Shown here in pieces: positions 35,652-42,863 of a stretch of 64,000 nt of DNA. Under the pieces are notes generated by a model that saw nothing but the letters and a program-made list of their open reading frames with translations, was not told the DNA's origin and ran no database searches. Made by a program: the position numbers and the translations under genes. The stretch covers positions 1,016,501 to 1,080,500 of the forward strand of contig NZ_CP022364.1 of the NCBI RefSeq assembly GCF_003119115.1. The letters are read 5' to 3'. Each line of letters opens with the position of its first letter. Position 1 is the stretch's first letter. Source of the stretch: Azospirillum sp. TSH58. GTDB taxonomy: Bacteria > Pseudomonadota > Alphaproteobacteria > Azospirillales > Azospirillaceae.

Positions 35652-36128
35652 TCACCAGCGCAGATAGAGACCGACGTCCCCCGGCATTCCGCCGGGATAG
35701 TCCAGGATCTGCGCCCGCAGCTTGTAGCCCTTGGCCCTCAAATTCTTGTCGAAGACCTCGTAGGCCTCGCGGGCGAAGCCGGTCAGGGAATTCGGCCAGT
35801 CCGGCTCGAAATTGTTGATCGCCCGGCCACCGTCGGTGCAGTAGCTGCTCGGGAAGCGGGCCACCTGAATTTCCTTCACGCCGCGCGACGCGGCGTCGCG
35901 CACCGCGCGGGTGAACCGCTCCTTGGCGTCGGGGCGGATGTGCTGGTTCATGAAGGCTTCGCGGACGGTGTCCTGTTCCTTCATGTGCTTCTTTTCCCGC
36001 TCCAGGGCTTCCTGGAGCAGCGCCATCTCGTGCTGCTCGGTGAGCTTGCGGAGTTCGTCGGGCGTGATCAGGTCGTCACCGATGTTGGGGACGGCCGCGG
36101 TCGCCCTGGTCTGGTCCATGTTGCTCAT
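35652..36128 (-). CDS. Conserved small protein of the DUF3141-Pta-AckA cluster
   Basis: 158-aa soluble protein that I cannot assign to a characterised family. The N-terminal third is charged and helical (about residues 22-60, TPDELRKLTEQHEMALLQEA onward), possibly coiled-coil. The rest is mixed, with IQVARFPSSYCTDGGRAINN and a C-terminal LDYPGGMPGDVGLYLRW. ATG 36128 has AAGGGG upstream. A role as partner or regulator of the PhaC-like protein or Pta is inferred from position only. Its leader holds a 13-bp repeat array. Confidence 0.75.
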   Translation of the reverse strand: MSNMDQTRATAAVPNIGDDLITPDELRKLTEQHEMALLQEALEREKKHMKEQDTVREAFMNQHIRPDAKERFTRAVRDAASRGVKEIQVARFPSSYCTDGGRAINNFEPDWPNSLTGFAREAYEVFDKNLRAKGYKLRAQILDYPGGMPGDVGLYLRW

Positions 36129-36137
36129 GACGCGTTC

Positions 36138-36189
36138 CCCTTGTTTCCTGTCAGCGTTTCCTGGCCACGTTTCCTGGCAACCTTTCCTG
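36138..36189 (-). repeat. 13-bp repeat array in the leader of the 158-aa gene
   Basis: On the minus strand four contiguous 13-bp units each begin CAGGAAA (CAGGAAAGGTTGC, CAGGAAACGTGGC, CAGGAAACGCTGA, CAGGAAACAAGGG) and end about 10 nt before the start codon. Each unit carries an AGGA Shine-Dalgarno-like core. Confidence 0.85.
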
Positions 36190-36228
36190 TCGGCGGTTTC
36201 TTGCCAGCCTCGCGCCCCGGTGCCGGCT

Positions 36229-38739
36229 TCACTTGGCCTTCGCGGTGCGCATCACCCTGCGCTGCGTATCCGTCCTGCTGATGTCGGAGGCGGCCTTGGC
36301 CAGCGACGATCCGCCGGCCCCGGGCAGCACGCGCAGGGGCGGCTCGCGCTCGGCCTCGATCCGCTCCTCCTTGTCCTGCAGAAGAGCGTCCACCTGCCGC
36401 AGGCGGGCGCGCTGGTCGGGGGTCAGCGGTCCGGAGGCCTCCAGAACCCGTTCCGCCAGCGCCATCACCTCCTTGCGCTCCTTCTCGCCGGGCAGGAGCT
36501 TGGGCAGCGCGCTCATCGCCGCGTCCTCGTCCATCAGCATCAGGAAGACCTGTTCGCGGAAGACCGCGCGGGCGGCGTCCACGGACAGGTGCTGGGCGTT
36601 AGGCTGCTCCTCGCGGATTTTCCGCAGCATCTGGAAGGCGCGCTCGTCGATGGCGCCTTCGCCGCGCCGTGCGTGGATCAGGACGCGGAACAGCGCCTCC
36701 CGCACCCCGCCTTCCTCCACACGGGCCATGATTTCGGCCATCCGCTTCTCGAACAGGGCTTCGAACGCCTCGTCGCGGACGTGCGGTGGCCGCGCTTCCC
36801 CGCCCGGCGCGGCCAGCCCGACCAGAGCCTGAAGAAGCGGCGCGTTGTAGAGGCCCATGAACAGGCGCTCGACGGCACCGTCCCGCATGTCCCGCCAACG
36901 GTCGAGCCCCTGCACGATCTCGTCCGAAGCACGGTTCTGTGCGTTCAGGAACGGGTTGTCCGGGCTCGCCGGGCGGCGGTGTTCGCGCACCCAATCGGCC
37001 ATGGGTCCGACCGGCGCCATGAAGGGGTTGAGGTGCGAGAACAGGTAATACTGGCTGCGCGCCGGGTTCATCATGCGCAGCCATTCGGCGAAGGGCTCGT
37101 TGACGGCGGCCTGGATGGAGGGCCGCGCGAAGGTGGCGTACAGGCCCTTGTTGATGTCCGAGATGCGGGCCACCGTGGCGAAGCGCCGGTCGTCCTCCGG
37201 CGTGTTGCCGCCAAGCCCGCGGATGTCGTCGAGCGTGCGGGGCTCGAACCGCGTCACATAGTCGCCCGCGACCAGATCGGCGCCGGGAACGTTCGGGTCC
37301 TTCGGCTGAAGGATCATCTCGTAAAGACCGGGTGGCAGCAGGTCGATGAAGTCGATGTTCTCGACGAACTCCGACGTTTCCTTCCGGGCGACGCGGCCGG
37401 ACACGAAGATGCCCAGGTGCCCGATGTCGTGATGGAGGTTGTAGACGATGGTCTGCTCGTGGGCCCGGATGTCCTCGTCGTCGCTGTAGAGATCGAGGAT
37501 CCAGCCCAGCGCCTGTTGCGGCGGCGTGATGTTGTCGCCGAAGGACGCGAAGACGAGGATGGGCGAGCGGATGTTCCGCAAATCCAGCCGGCGCCCGTTC
37601 CGGACGATGCCGCCGCTGGTCATCTTGTTGCCGACGAACAGCTCGTCGGTGATGGCCTCGATCTCCTCGCCATTCAGCAGGAAGAAGCCGCTCCACCACT
37701 TTTCGAACTCAAGGTACCGGTCCGCTTCCGTGTCGATATGGGCGTACAGGTTGTACGCCTTCTTCCAATAGGTGTTGGCCGGGTCCAGCTTCTCGAAATT
37801 GCCGACCAGATGCGCCCCGTCGAAACGGCCGTTGCCGAGATCGCTGGCCAGGGCGGCGAGCCAGGCGCCACCATACAGCCCGCCGAGGTAGCGCAGCGGG
37901 TTCCGCCCCTTCACGCCGGCCCAGTAGGACAGCGGGGAGCCCGCGACGATGATCGGCCCCATCAGGTCGGGCCGGACCGCGCTCAGCGCCATCACCGCCC
38001 AGCCCGCCTGGCAATTGCCGATGACGCACGGCTTGCCGCCCGCGCCGTCGTGCAGTTTTCCGACATGCTCGATGAAGAAGGCCTCGGCCTCACCCACGTC
38101 GGCCAGGGTCTGGCCCGGCACCGGTTCAGGGTGGAAACCGATGAAGTAGCAGGGGTGGCCGGCGCGCAGAACGGTGCCGATCTGACTGTCCGGCTTGAAG
38201 CCGCCGATCCCCGGCCCGTGACCGGCGCGCGGATCGACGATCACGAACGGACGCTTGGACGGGTCCGTGCCGACGGCAGGGTCCGGCAGGATGCGAAGCA
38301 GCATGTAATTGCACGGCCGCTTCAACTTCTGCCCTTCCATCGCGACCTCATACGGAAAGGTCAGGACGGGCGGCTTTCCTTTATCCGCATGGTCCATGAA
38401 CTGGTCGCCGCGGCGCCGCAGAACATCCAGGAACAGGACCCAACGCTGCATGGCATCGACGCCGTAGTCGAAGGCGTCCTGGAACGGGTTGGGGACGTCG
38501 AGCGGGTTGGGGAAAGTCGGCGTTGGCCAACCATCCGCGCCTTTCCCGGCCGCCGTCTCTCCAACTGGTTTTGTCCCTGCCGGTTTTGCCCCTGCCGGAT
38601 TTGCTGCGGCCCCGTCCCCTGCGGGTTCGGTGAAGGGGGTAAGAAAGGGGCCGAGAGAGGGGAATGCCGCAGTCCAGGCGGAAAACCAGGCCGCCAGAGG
38701 CTGCTGTTCAATCGGGGGACGTTCCCGCCGAGTCTTCAT
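36229..38739 (-). CDS. DUF3141 / PHA-synthase-like alpha/beta hydrolase
   Basis: 836-aa protein with a PhaC-like alpha/beta-hydrolase core. The nucleophile elbow is GNCQAG with Cys at about residue 243, the G-x-C-x-G lipase box of polyhydroxyalkanoate synthases. The Asp is probable in FASFGDNITPPQQAL and the His in DIGHLGIFVSGRVA. The C-terminal ~350 residues are helical and unlike PhaC. Near residues 44-60 is a short PAGAKPAGTKP repeat. ATG 38739 follows AGAGAGG. It heads the run with the 158-aa gene, pta and ackA. I infer an acyl-thioester transferase or hydrolase role; the reaction is unknown. Confidence 0.85.
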   Translation of the reverse strand: MKTRRERPPIEQQPLAAWFSAWTAAFPSLGPFLTPFTEPAGDGAAANPAGAKPAGTKPVGETAAGKGADGWPTPTFPNPLDVPNPFQDAFDYGVDAMQRWVLFLDVLRRRGDQFMDHADKGKPPVLTFPYEVAMEGQKLKRPCNYMLLRILPDPAVGTDPSKRPFVIVDPRAGHGPGIGGFKPDSQIGTVLRAGHPCYFIGFHPEPVPGQTLADVGEAEAFFIEHVGKLHDGAGGKPCVIGNCQAGWAVMALSAVRPDLMGPIIVAGSPLSYWAGVKGRNPLRYLGGLYGGAWLAALASDLGNGRFDGAHLVGNFEKLDPANTYWKKAYNLYAHIDTEADRYLEFEKWWSGFFLLNGEEIEAITDELFVGNKMTSGGIVRNGRRLDLRNIRSPILVFASFGDNITPPQQALGWILDLYSDDEDIRAHEQTIVYNLHHDIGHLGIFVSGRVARKETSEFVENIDFIDLLPPGLYEMILQPKDPNVPGADLVAGDYVTRFEPRTLDDIRGLGGNTPEDDRRFATVARISDINKGLYATFARPSIQAAVNEPFAEWLRMMNPARSQYYLFSHLNPFMAPVGPMADWVREHRRPASPDNPFLNAQNRASDEIVQGLDRWRDMRDGAVERLFMGLYNAPLLQALVGLAAPGGEARPPHVRDEAFEALFEKRMAEIMARVEEGGVREALFRVLIHARRGEGAIDERAFQMLRKIREEQPNAQHLSVDAARAVFREQVFLMLMDEDAAMSALPKLLPGEKERKEVMALAERVLEASGPLTPDQRARLRQVDALLQDKEERIEAEREPPLRVLPGAGGSSLAKAASDISRTDTQRRVMRTAKAK

Positions 38740-38845
38740 CACATGTCCTCTCTGGCTGTACGCTCTTGTGCCGGCTGTGCGTTTGCTGTGCCGACCGGTT
38801 TCTTTGCATGCGCGAAGGCGCGGCAACGCCGGCGGCGCGGATAAC

Positions 38846-38873
38846 GCCCCATCGCAAGAGCCCCATCGCAAGA
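38846..38873. repeat. 14-bp perfect tandem duplication
   Basis: Two adjacent copies of GCCCCATCGCAAGA lie about 110-135 bp upstream of the DUF3141 start. Confidence 0.85.
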
Positions 38874-38957
38874 CCCGTGGGGCCGGGGCGTCGGCTTAGA
38901 CGCAGAAAAGCCTGCACCAGACCACCCGCCGCGTTGAAGCATGCAACTGTTGGCCTT

Positions 38958-38968
38958 GTTACCGTATC
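38958..38968. promoter_or_regulatory. GTTACnGTAAC-type dyad, site a
   Basis: GTTACCGTATC matches the island's recurrent 11-bp dyad (GTTACnGTAAC) at 9 of 10 defined positions. It lies about 220 bp upstream of the DUF3141 start. Confidence 0.5.
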
Positions 38969-39147
38969 AAACCACGCTTCCTTGGTGGCTCATGCCCAAA
39001 ACAGGGTGGCAACGCCGTCTTTCAGGACAGATCCCGGCTGCCGATTTTCCATGTATGAAATTCAATTCAGCGAAGATTAAAAGCATCATTTCTTGAAATG
39101 ACTCGCTTAAATATACCTTTCTTCATTCTTTTTTGAAGAGATACGGA

Positions 39148-39161
39148 GCCCCGTAAGGGGC
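39148..39161. other. GNRA-loop hairpin
   Basis: GCCCC-GTAA-GGGGC is a perfect 5-bp stem closed by a GNRA-type tetraloop, next to an AT-rich tract. It could be an RNA stem in a leader or a terminator without a T-tract. Confidence 0.4.
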
Positions 39162-39230
39162 GTCCATTCTGACCGTTCATCGGGGTTCCGGGCAGAAGAC
39201 AGCCTTCTTCACATGACCGATACGGCAGGC

Positions 39231-39241
39231 GTTACCGTAGC
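39231..39241. promoter_or_regulatory. GTTACnGTAAC-type dyad, site b
   Basis: GTTACCGTAGC, 225 bp upstream of the Rap1a/Tai-like gene. With the preceding GC it is identical over 13 bp (GCGTTACCGTAGC) to the reverse complement of site c. Confidence 0.5.
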
Positions 39242-39349
39242 ATGACTGCGCTTTGGCTTGGAGGAATGCTACCTTCCAAAGCACACCGTCTTGCGAGTTA
39301 AATTTTTCTCCGAACTCTGCACCCTGTCCATCCGATCGGCTGCCCGTTG

Positions 39350-39381
39350 ACTGCGTGCCATCGATACTGCGTGCCATCGAT
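39350..39381. repeat. 16-bp perfect tandem duplication
   Basis: Two adjacent copies of ACTGCGTGCCATCGAT, 85-116 bp upstream of the Rap1a/Tai-like start. Confidence 0.85.
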
Positions 39382-39465
39382 GGCGTGTCGGGCCGGCCGG
39401 TTCGTCGGGGAAAGTCGCCTCCCCGTCCATGAAGAACCATCCATGAAAAGCGCTGGGAGCAAACC

Positions 39466-39867
39466 ATGAAACACCGAACCAAGGTCGCTCTGGCCGTTGC
39501 CCTATCGGCGACGGTGATCACCGCCGCCAACGCGCAGATGGGGCCGACCCCCACGGAAACCAATTTTCAGGTCCGCACCACGGGCGACCTTGTGCGGCTG
39601 TGCGAAGCCACGCCAAACGATCCGACCGGCATCGCGGCGCTCCACTTCTGCCACGGCTTCGCCGTCGGCGCCTATCAGTACCATCAGGTCGTGGCGGCCG
39701 CCGAAGGCAAGCGCCAGCTGGTGTGCGCGCCGACTCCGCCGCCGTCGCGCAATGACGCCGTTTCCGCTTTCGTCACCTGGGCAAAGCAGAACCCCAGGCA
39801 GATGGACACGCCGCCGGTGGAGGGGCTGTTCCGCTTCCTGTCCCAGCGCTACCCCTGCAGCGCCTGA
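39466..39867 (+). CDS. Rap1a/Tai-like exported protein
   Basis: 133-aa protein with a Sec signal peptide (residues 1-23, ending ANAQ). The mature part matches the small Rap1a/Tai-type domain: TTGDLVRLCEATPNDPTGIA followed by LHFCHGFAVGAYQYHQVV and two further Cys positions, suggesting two disulfides. Some members are periplasmic immunity proteins against type VI amidase effectors; many are orphan stress proteins. No effector gene is adjacent here, so immunity is not supported by context. ATG 39466 has GGGAG upstream. Confidence 0.75.
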   Translation: MKHRTKVALAVALSATVITAANAQMGPTPTETNFQVRTTGDLVRLCEATPNDPTGIAALHFCHGFAVGAYQYHQVVAAAEGKRQLVCAPTPPPSRNDAVSAFVTWAKQNPRQMDTPPVEGLFRFLSQRYPCSA

Positions 39868-39939
39868 TCCCGCCGGTATCCGATTCCTCCGCTGCGGACC
39901 ACGGTCTTCGATCGATGGCCAACCAGGATGGGAAAGACC

Positions 39940-40224
39940 ATGAAACTCACACGATTCCTCCGCGTCGCCGTCGTCGCGCTTCCCCTTGCGGCTTGCGCCG
40001 ACATGTCACCGACCCAGCAGCGCGCGCTCACCGGCACGACCGGAGGTGCCGCCGGTGGGGCGCTGATCGGCGCCATAGCCGGCAACGCCGGCATGGGAGC
40101 GGCCATCGGCGCGGGCGCCGGCTTGGCCGGCGGCCTGCTCTACGACTATCACAAGCGGACCGAGGCCTCGGCCTACCAGCGCGGCGTCCAGCAGGGGTCC
40201 ACCCAGCGAAGCGGGACTCAATGA
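39940..40224 (+). CDS. Glycine-zipper lipoprotein (YMGG-like)
   Basis: 94-aa outer-membrane-type lipoprotein. The signal ends in the lipobox LAAC (Cys at residue 19). Residues about 32-68 are a glycine zipper: GTTGGAAGGALIGAIAGNAG then MGAAIGAGAGLAGGLLYDY. The tail is short, polar and Gln-rich. Such proteins associate with the envelope and respond to stress. The frame has an upstream ATG at 39928 (MGKT); I prefer 39940, which leaves a normal signal peptide. Confidence 0.8.
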   Translation: MKLTRFLRVAVVALPLAACADMSPTQQRALTGTTGGAAGGALIGAIAGNAGMGAAIGAGAGLAGGLLYDYHKRTEASAYQRGVQQGSTQRSGTQ

Positions 40225-40232
40225 CCTGCGGC

Positions 40233-40262
40233 GATCGTGCGCTGACGGATCGTGCGCTGACG
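40233..40262. repeat. 15-bp perfect tandem duplication
   Basis: Two adjacent copies of GATCGTGCGCTGACG, just after the glycine-zipper gene. Confidence 0.85.
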
Positions 40263-40353
40263 AGGACGTTATCGCCATGCCGCTGATCCCAGCGGATGAC
40301 AGGCGCGTCCTCGTCACGGGCATCGCCGACGACCCGGCGAAGGACGGTCGCGG

Positions 40354-40383
40354 AGCCCGGCCAGCCGAAGCCCGGCCAGCCGT
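40354..40383. repeat. 15-bp tandem duplication
   Basis: AGCCCGGCCAGCCGA followed directly by AGCCCGGCCAGCCGT (last base differs). Confidence 0.8.
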
Positions 40384-40513
40384 TGTCGTTCTGCGATGCG
40401 GCTGGCATTTTAAGCGCGGTGATACCGTCCCTGGCGCATGAACCACGATCCTGCGCGCAGACCGTCGCCGCTGCGGCGGTTGTTCGCGACGTTCTCGGCG
40501 GCGCGCCATGCCC

Positions 40514-40541
40514 GCGCCAAGAGGTCCGCGCCAAGAGGTCC
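40514..40541. repeat. 14-bp perfect tandem duplication
   Basis: Two adjacent copies of GCGCCAAGAGGTCC, 27 bp from the end of the low-complexity gene. Confidence 0.85.
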
Positions 40542-40567
40542 ACTCCCGGAGACCACGCCCGGAACGG

Positions 40568-41356
40568 TCAGTATCCGGGAGGCGGTGTGACGGTGACGTA
40601 GGTGACGTTTCCGTCCACATAGCTGCGGTTGTACCAGGTTCCGCCGCAGCCGTAGTAACTGACGCCGCTGTACGGCACGACGGTGGGCGTGCAGGGAAGC
40701 ACCGTCACGTAATTGGGGCCCGCCGTGGCGGCGCCGGCGATGTAACCGGCGGTCGCACCGACCGCCGCGCCCGCAAGAGCCCAGCCCCAATCGTCGTCAT
40801 TGTCGTCATAGTGATGGCCGTCCCAGTCGTTGGCGATGTTCTGCGCCGCGTAGGCCCGCGATTCCGTGCGTTCGGTCTGGCCTTGCTGGCGGGCTTCCGT
40901 GCGTTCGGTCTGTCCCTGCTGGCGCTGCCCCTGCCGTTCGGTCCGCTCCTGCTGGCCCGAAGCGCGCGTGTCGGCCCGGCCTTCCGTGCGCGTCTGCTTC
41001 GTCTCGGCGCGCTGCGCGGAACGCTCCGTAGCGCCGGTCTGCCGCGACGCCGTCTGCGCGGAGGCCATCCGCTCGCCCGACCGCTGGGTGGCGCCCGCCT
41101 GACGGGCCCCCACTCCTGCGGTGGATCGTCCCGCCGTTGATCGTTGAGCGGAGAAGCCGCCCCCCGCCGCCGGACCGGACCGGGCGAAGCCCCCTCCGCC
41201 CGCTCGGCCACCACCACCACCGCCACCGCCACCTCGACCACCGCCGCGGGCATAGGCATCCGCGACCGATCCGGCCACCAGCAGCAGGGATGCGGCGATG
41301 GAAAAGGCGATCCGTGACGATGGCCGTGACGATGGCCGTGACGACAACCTGTTCAT
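40568..41356 (-). CDS. Low-complexity exported protein with TERTE/QQGQ repeats
   Basis: 262-aa protein with a signal peptide (IAFSIAASLLLVAGSVADAYA) preceded by SSRP repeats, then a Gly-rich stretch, a Ser/Thr/Gln/Arg-rich middle with repeated QQGQTERTEARQQGQTERTE, an Asp-rich patch (YDDNDDDWG), a glycine-alanine membrane-like segment (ALAGAAVGATAGYIAGAATA) and a C-terminal domain with two Cys and several Tyr. ATG 41356 has AAGGAG upstream and overlaps the DUF2092 stop by ATGA. I do not recognise a function; a cell-surface or envelope role is inferred. Confidence 0.8.
   Translation of the reverse strand: MNRLSSRPSSRPSSRIAFSIAASLLLVAGSVADAYARGGGRGGGGGGGGGRAGGGGFARSGPAAGGGFSAQRSTAGRSTAGVGARQAGATQRSGERMASAQTASRQTGATERSAQRAETKQTRTEGRADTRASGQQERTERQGQRQQGQTERTEARQQGQTERTESRAYAAQNIANDWDGHHYDDNDDDWGWALAGAAVGATAGYIAGAATAGPNYVTVLPCTPTVVPYSGVSYYGCGGTWYNRSYVDGNVTYVTVTPPPGY
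41312..41347 (-). repeat. 12-bp tandem repeat coding RPSS
   Basis: Units of CCGTGACGATGG at 41312, 41324 and (imperfect) 41336 encode the SSRPSSRPSSR start of the low-complexity protein, directly after its initiation codon. Confidence 0.85.
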
Positions 41357-42189
41357 TTCGGCGCTCCTTCCGAACTGCCGGGCGCGGTCCGGCGGACACG
41401 GATCATGACCGGGATGCGTTCCGCGCCGTCCGGAGGGTGGAAGGCGAGCTGCGCCGGCTGGACGTCCGGGTTGAGGTTCCAATCGGAGAAGTCGGCCCGG
41501 TATTGCGGCTCGCCCTCGTCGGCCTTGTAGGTGATGGTCACGCGCTGCGGCAGAGGCGGACCTTCGGTGGCGATCCAGATCTGGAAGTCGACATCCTCGG
41601 TGCGCCCCGCCAGATGATCGGTCGGCACCGCCGTGAGCGTGTCCCGCTCCACATAGTCGAGCGACTGAAGGCGTTGCTCCAGTTCATCCGGCAGCGTGCT
41701 GACCAGCAGCAGCGCGAGCGGCAACCGCACCCGAAGATCCTGGACCAGATAGCGCACGGCGTCATCAATGGTGCCGGCCCGTTCGATCTGGGCATAGACA
41801 TTCTCGTCCGCGTTGAACACGGAGATCGCTTTTCCGTCGAACGTCACCAGCGACCGCTTCCCGTCGCTTTCCTGCGCTTCGACCCGCAGGCCATCGGGAC
41901 GGTTCAGGGTGAGGGCGCGTCGCTCGCCGAACGTGATCTTCTCCCCCGTGTCCTGAACCACGTCGTAACTGGCCCGGATGGTCACGGTGAAGCGCTGGGC
42001 CTGGGCGAGCGTGTCGGCCATGCGCGTCAGGACGGTCATCGCCTCGTCGTCGATCAGCTCGTCCTGCTCGACCGCCTGCGACGGGCTGTCGGACGGCGGC
42101 GCCTCGGCCCCGCAGACGGGGCCGACCAGGGCGAAAGCGCAGAGCACCGGGCACAGCGCCGACCGTATCAGCCACCTGGGTCCGTTCAT
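41353..42189 (-). CDS. DUF2092-type exported protein (LolA-like fold)
   Basis: 278-aa periplasmic protein. A signal peptide ends near GPVCGAEA. The mature part starts with EAMTVLTRMADTLAQAQRFT and continues as beta-rich segments with GERRALTLNRPDGLRVEAQE, matching DUF2092, a LolA/LppX-like half-barrel family thought to carry lipid or lipoprotein. I prefer ATG 42189, which gives 9-nt spacing from GGAGG; ATG 42195 is too close. It is the first gene of a two-gene unit with the low-complexity protein. Confidence 0.8.
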   Translation of the reverse strand: MNGPRWLIRSALCPVLCAFALVGPVCGAEAPPSDSPSQAVEQDELIDDEAMTVLTRMADTLAQAQRFTVTIRASYDVVQDTGEKITFGERRALTLNRPDGLRVEAQESDGKRSLVTFDGKAISVFNADENVYAQIERAGTIDDAVRYLVQDLRVRLPLALLLVSTLPDELEQRLQSLDYVERDTLTAVPTDHLAGRTEDVDFQIWIATEGPPLPQRVTITYKADEGEPQYRADFSDWNLNPDVQPAQLAFHPPDGAERIPVMIRVRRTAPGSSEGAPK

Positions 42190-42196
42190 CGACATC

Positions 42197-42235
42197 CCTC
42201 CTGCCCCGGCCTCCTGCCCCGGCCTCCTCCCCCGG
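42197..42235 (-). repeat. 13-bp array carrying AGGAGG, upstream of DUF2092 gene
   Basis: Three 13-bp units (plus strand CCTCCTGCCCCGG twice, then CCTCCTCCCCCGG) give CCGGGGCAGGAGG on the coding strand. Each unit carries a complete AGGAGG Shine-Dalgarno core; the last lies directly before the start. Confidence 0.85.
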
Positions 42236-42262
42236 ATGCCGCGCCGGCGGCATCGGTGAAAG

Positions 42263-42292
42263 GCCTGGGAAAACGGCGCCTGGGAAAACGGC
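42263..42292. repeat. 15-bp perfect tandem duplication
   Basis: Two adjacent copies of GCCTGGGAAAACGGC in the DUF2092 upstream region. Confidence 0.85.
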
Positions 42293-42364
42293 CTTCGTCA
42301 TCCCCGACGCGCTCGTGCATGCTCCCACGAGCCCGTCGCCAGGGATCATTGAGCAACTTGGAGC

Positions 42365-42391
42365 GGAACCATTGAAAGTAGCAGCCGCGTT
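42365..42391 (+). promoter_or_regulatory. Possible EcfG (general stress response) promoter
   Basis: GGAACC, 17 nt, CGTT matches the alphaproteobacterial EcfG-type consensus (GGAAC-N16-18-CGTT). It points toward the secreted-protein operon at 42864, about 470 bp away, with four dyad sites in between. Confidence 0.45.
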
Positions 42392-42402
42392 CAATGCAGG
42401 CC

Positions 42403-42413
42403 GCTACGGTAAC
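42403..42413. promoter_or_regulatory. GTTACnGTAAC-type dyad, site c
   Basis: GCTACGGTAAC lies 12 bp downstream of the possible EcfG -10 element and 214 bp upstream of the DUF2092 start. Confidence 0.5.
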
Positions 42414-42592
42414 GCTGTCCCGAAATTGCCGGTGTGCCCGCGAGGGCGCTCGCCGCGTGGAAGGGCGCCCGGGGCAGGGCTGAGGCCCTGTTGGACGGCC
42501 CCCCGCCCGACCGTCCGCCCCCTCATGATTGGGGTACCGATGGCGGTCACCTGTGGTGAAGAGCGGCGGAACACCCTCGTTGTGCCAAGTAC

Positions 42593-42618
42593 GCTACCGT
42601 AACACCCGTTACAGTAAC
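42593..42618. promoter_or_regulatory. Paired GTTACnGTAAC-type dyads, sites d1 and d2
   Basis: GCTACCGTAAC (42593-42603) and the perfect dyad GTTACAGTAAC (42608-42618) are centred 15 bp apart, 245-270 bp upstream of the secreted-protein start. Confidence 0.55.
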
Positions 42619-42711
42619 GGAAACCGCTGAAGCCGCCCGACGCTTACGCTCGTCGCCGTGCCGGGCGTAGTCCGAACACTTGGCCCAACGGCGAAGACCA
42701 GCGAAATCCAG

Positions 42712-42722
42712 GCTACCGTAGA
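42712..42722. promoter_or_regulatory. GTTACnGTAAC-type half-match, site e
   Basis: GCTACCGTAGA keeps the central TAC-C-GTA of the dyad, 142 bp upstream of the secreted-protein start. It is the weakest of the set. Confidence 0.35.
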
Positions 42723-42863
42723 ATACTCGTCAGAGACGGTGTCTCGGGCTACAGGACTTGGCAGCGGGAAACAATACCCCACACCGGATGGTCCCAGGCC
42801 CGCACTCCAACGTCGCGCTTCAAAGGCGGCGGCGGGGCCTGCCGGGCAAGACAGGAGGACAGC

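Larger units (their letters stand above)
38740..39465. other. Divergent 726-bp intergenic region
   Basis: No convincing gene. It holds a 14-bp perfect tandem duplication at 38846-38873, GTTACnGTAAC-type dyads at 38958-38968 and 39231-39241, an unusually AT-rich segment at about 39050-39130, a GCCCC-GTAA-GGGGC hairpin at 39148-39161 and a 16-bp perfect tandem duplication at 39350-39381. It separates two divergent units (DUF3141 run and Rap1a/Tai-like gene) and should contain both promoters. Confidence 0.6.
40225..40567. other. Convergent intergenic region with three tandem duplications
   Basis: No supported gene in the 343 bp between the convergent glycine-zipper and low-complexity genes. It contains three separate, unrelated tandem pairs: 40233-40262, 40354-40383 and 40514-40541. 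Confidence 0.6.
42190..42863. other. Divergent 674-bp regulatory region
   Basis: No convincing gene. It contains a 3x13-bp Shine-Dalgarno-bearing array (42197-42235), a 2x15-bp duplication (42263-42292), a possible EcfG-type promoter (42365-42391) and four GTTACnGTAAC-type sites (42403, 42593, 42608, 42712). It lies between the divergent DUF2092 unit and the secreted-protein unit and is the most signal-dense gap in the window. Confidence 0.65.

Noticed and set aside
39466..39867. Type VI immunity-effector pair
   Set aside because: No effector, VgrG, Hcp or other secretion gene lies near the Rap1a/Tai-like gene, so I did not call an immunity system.
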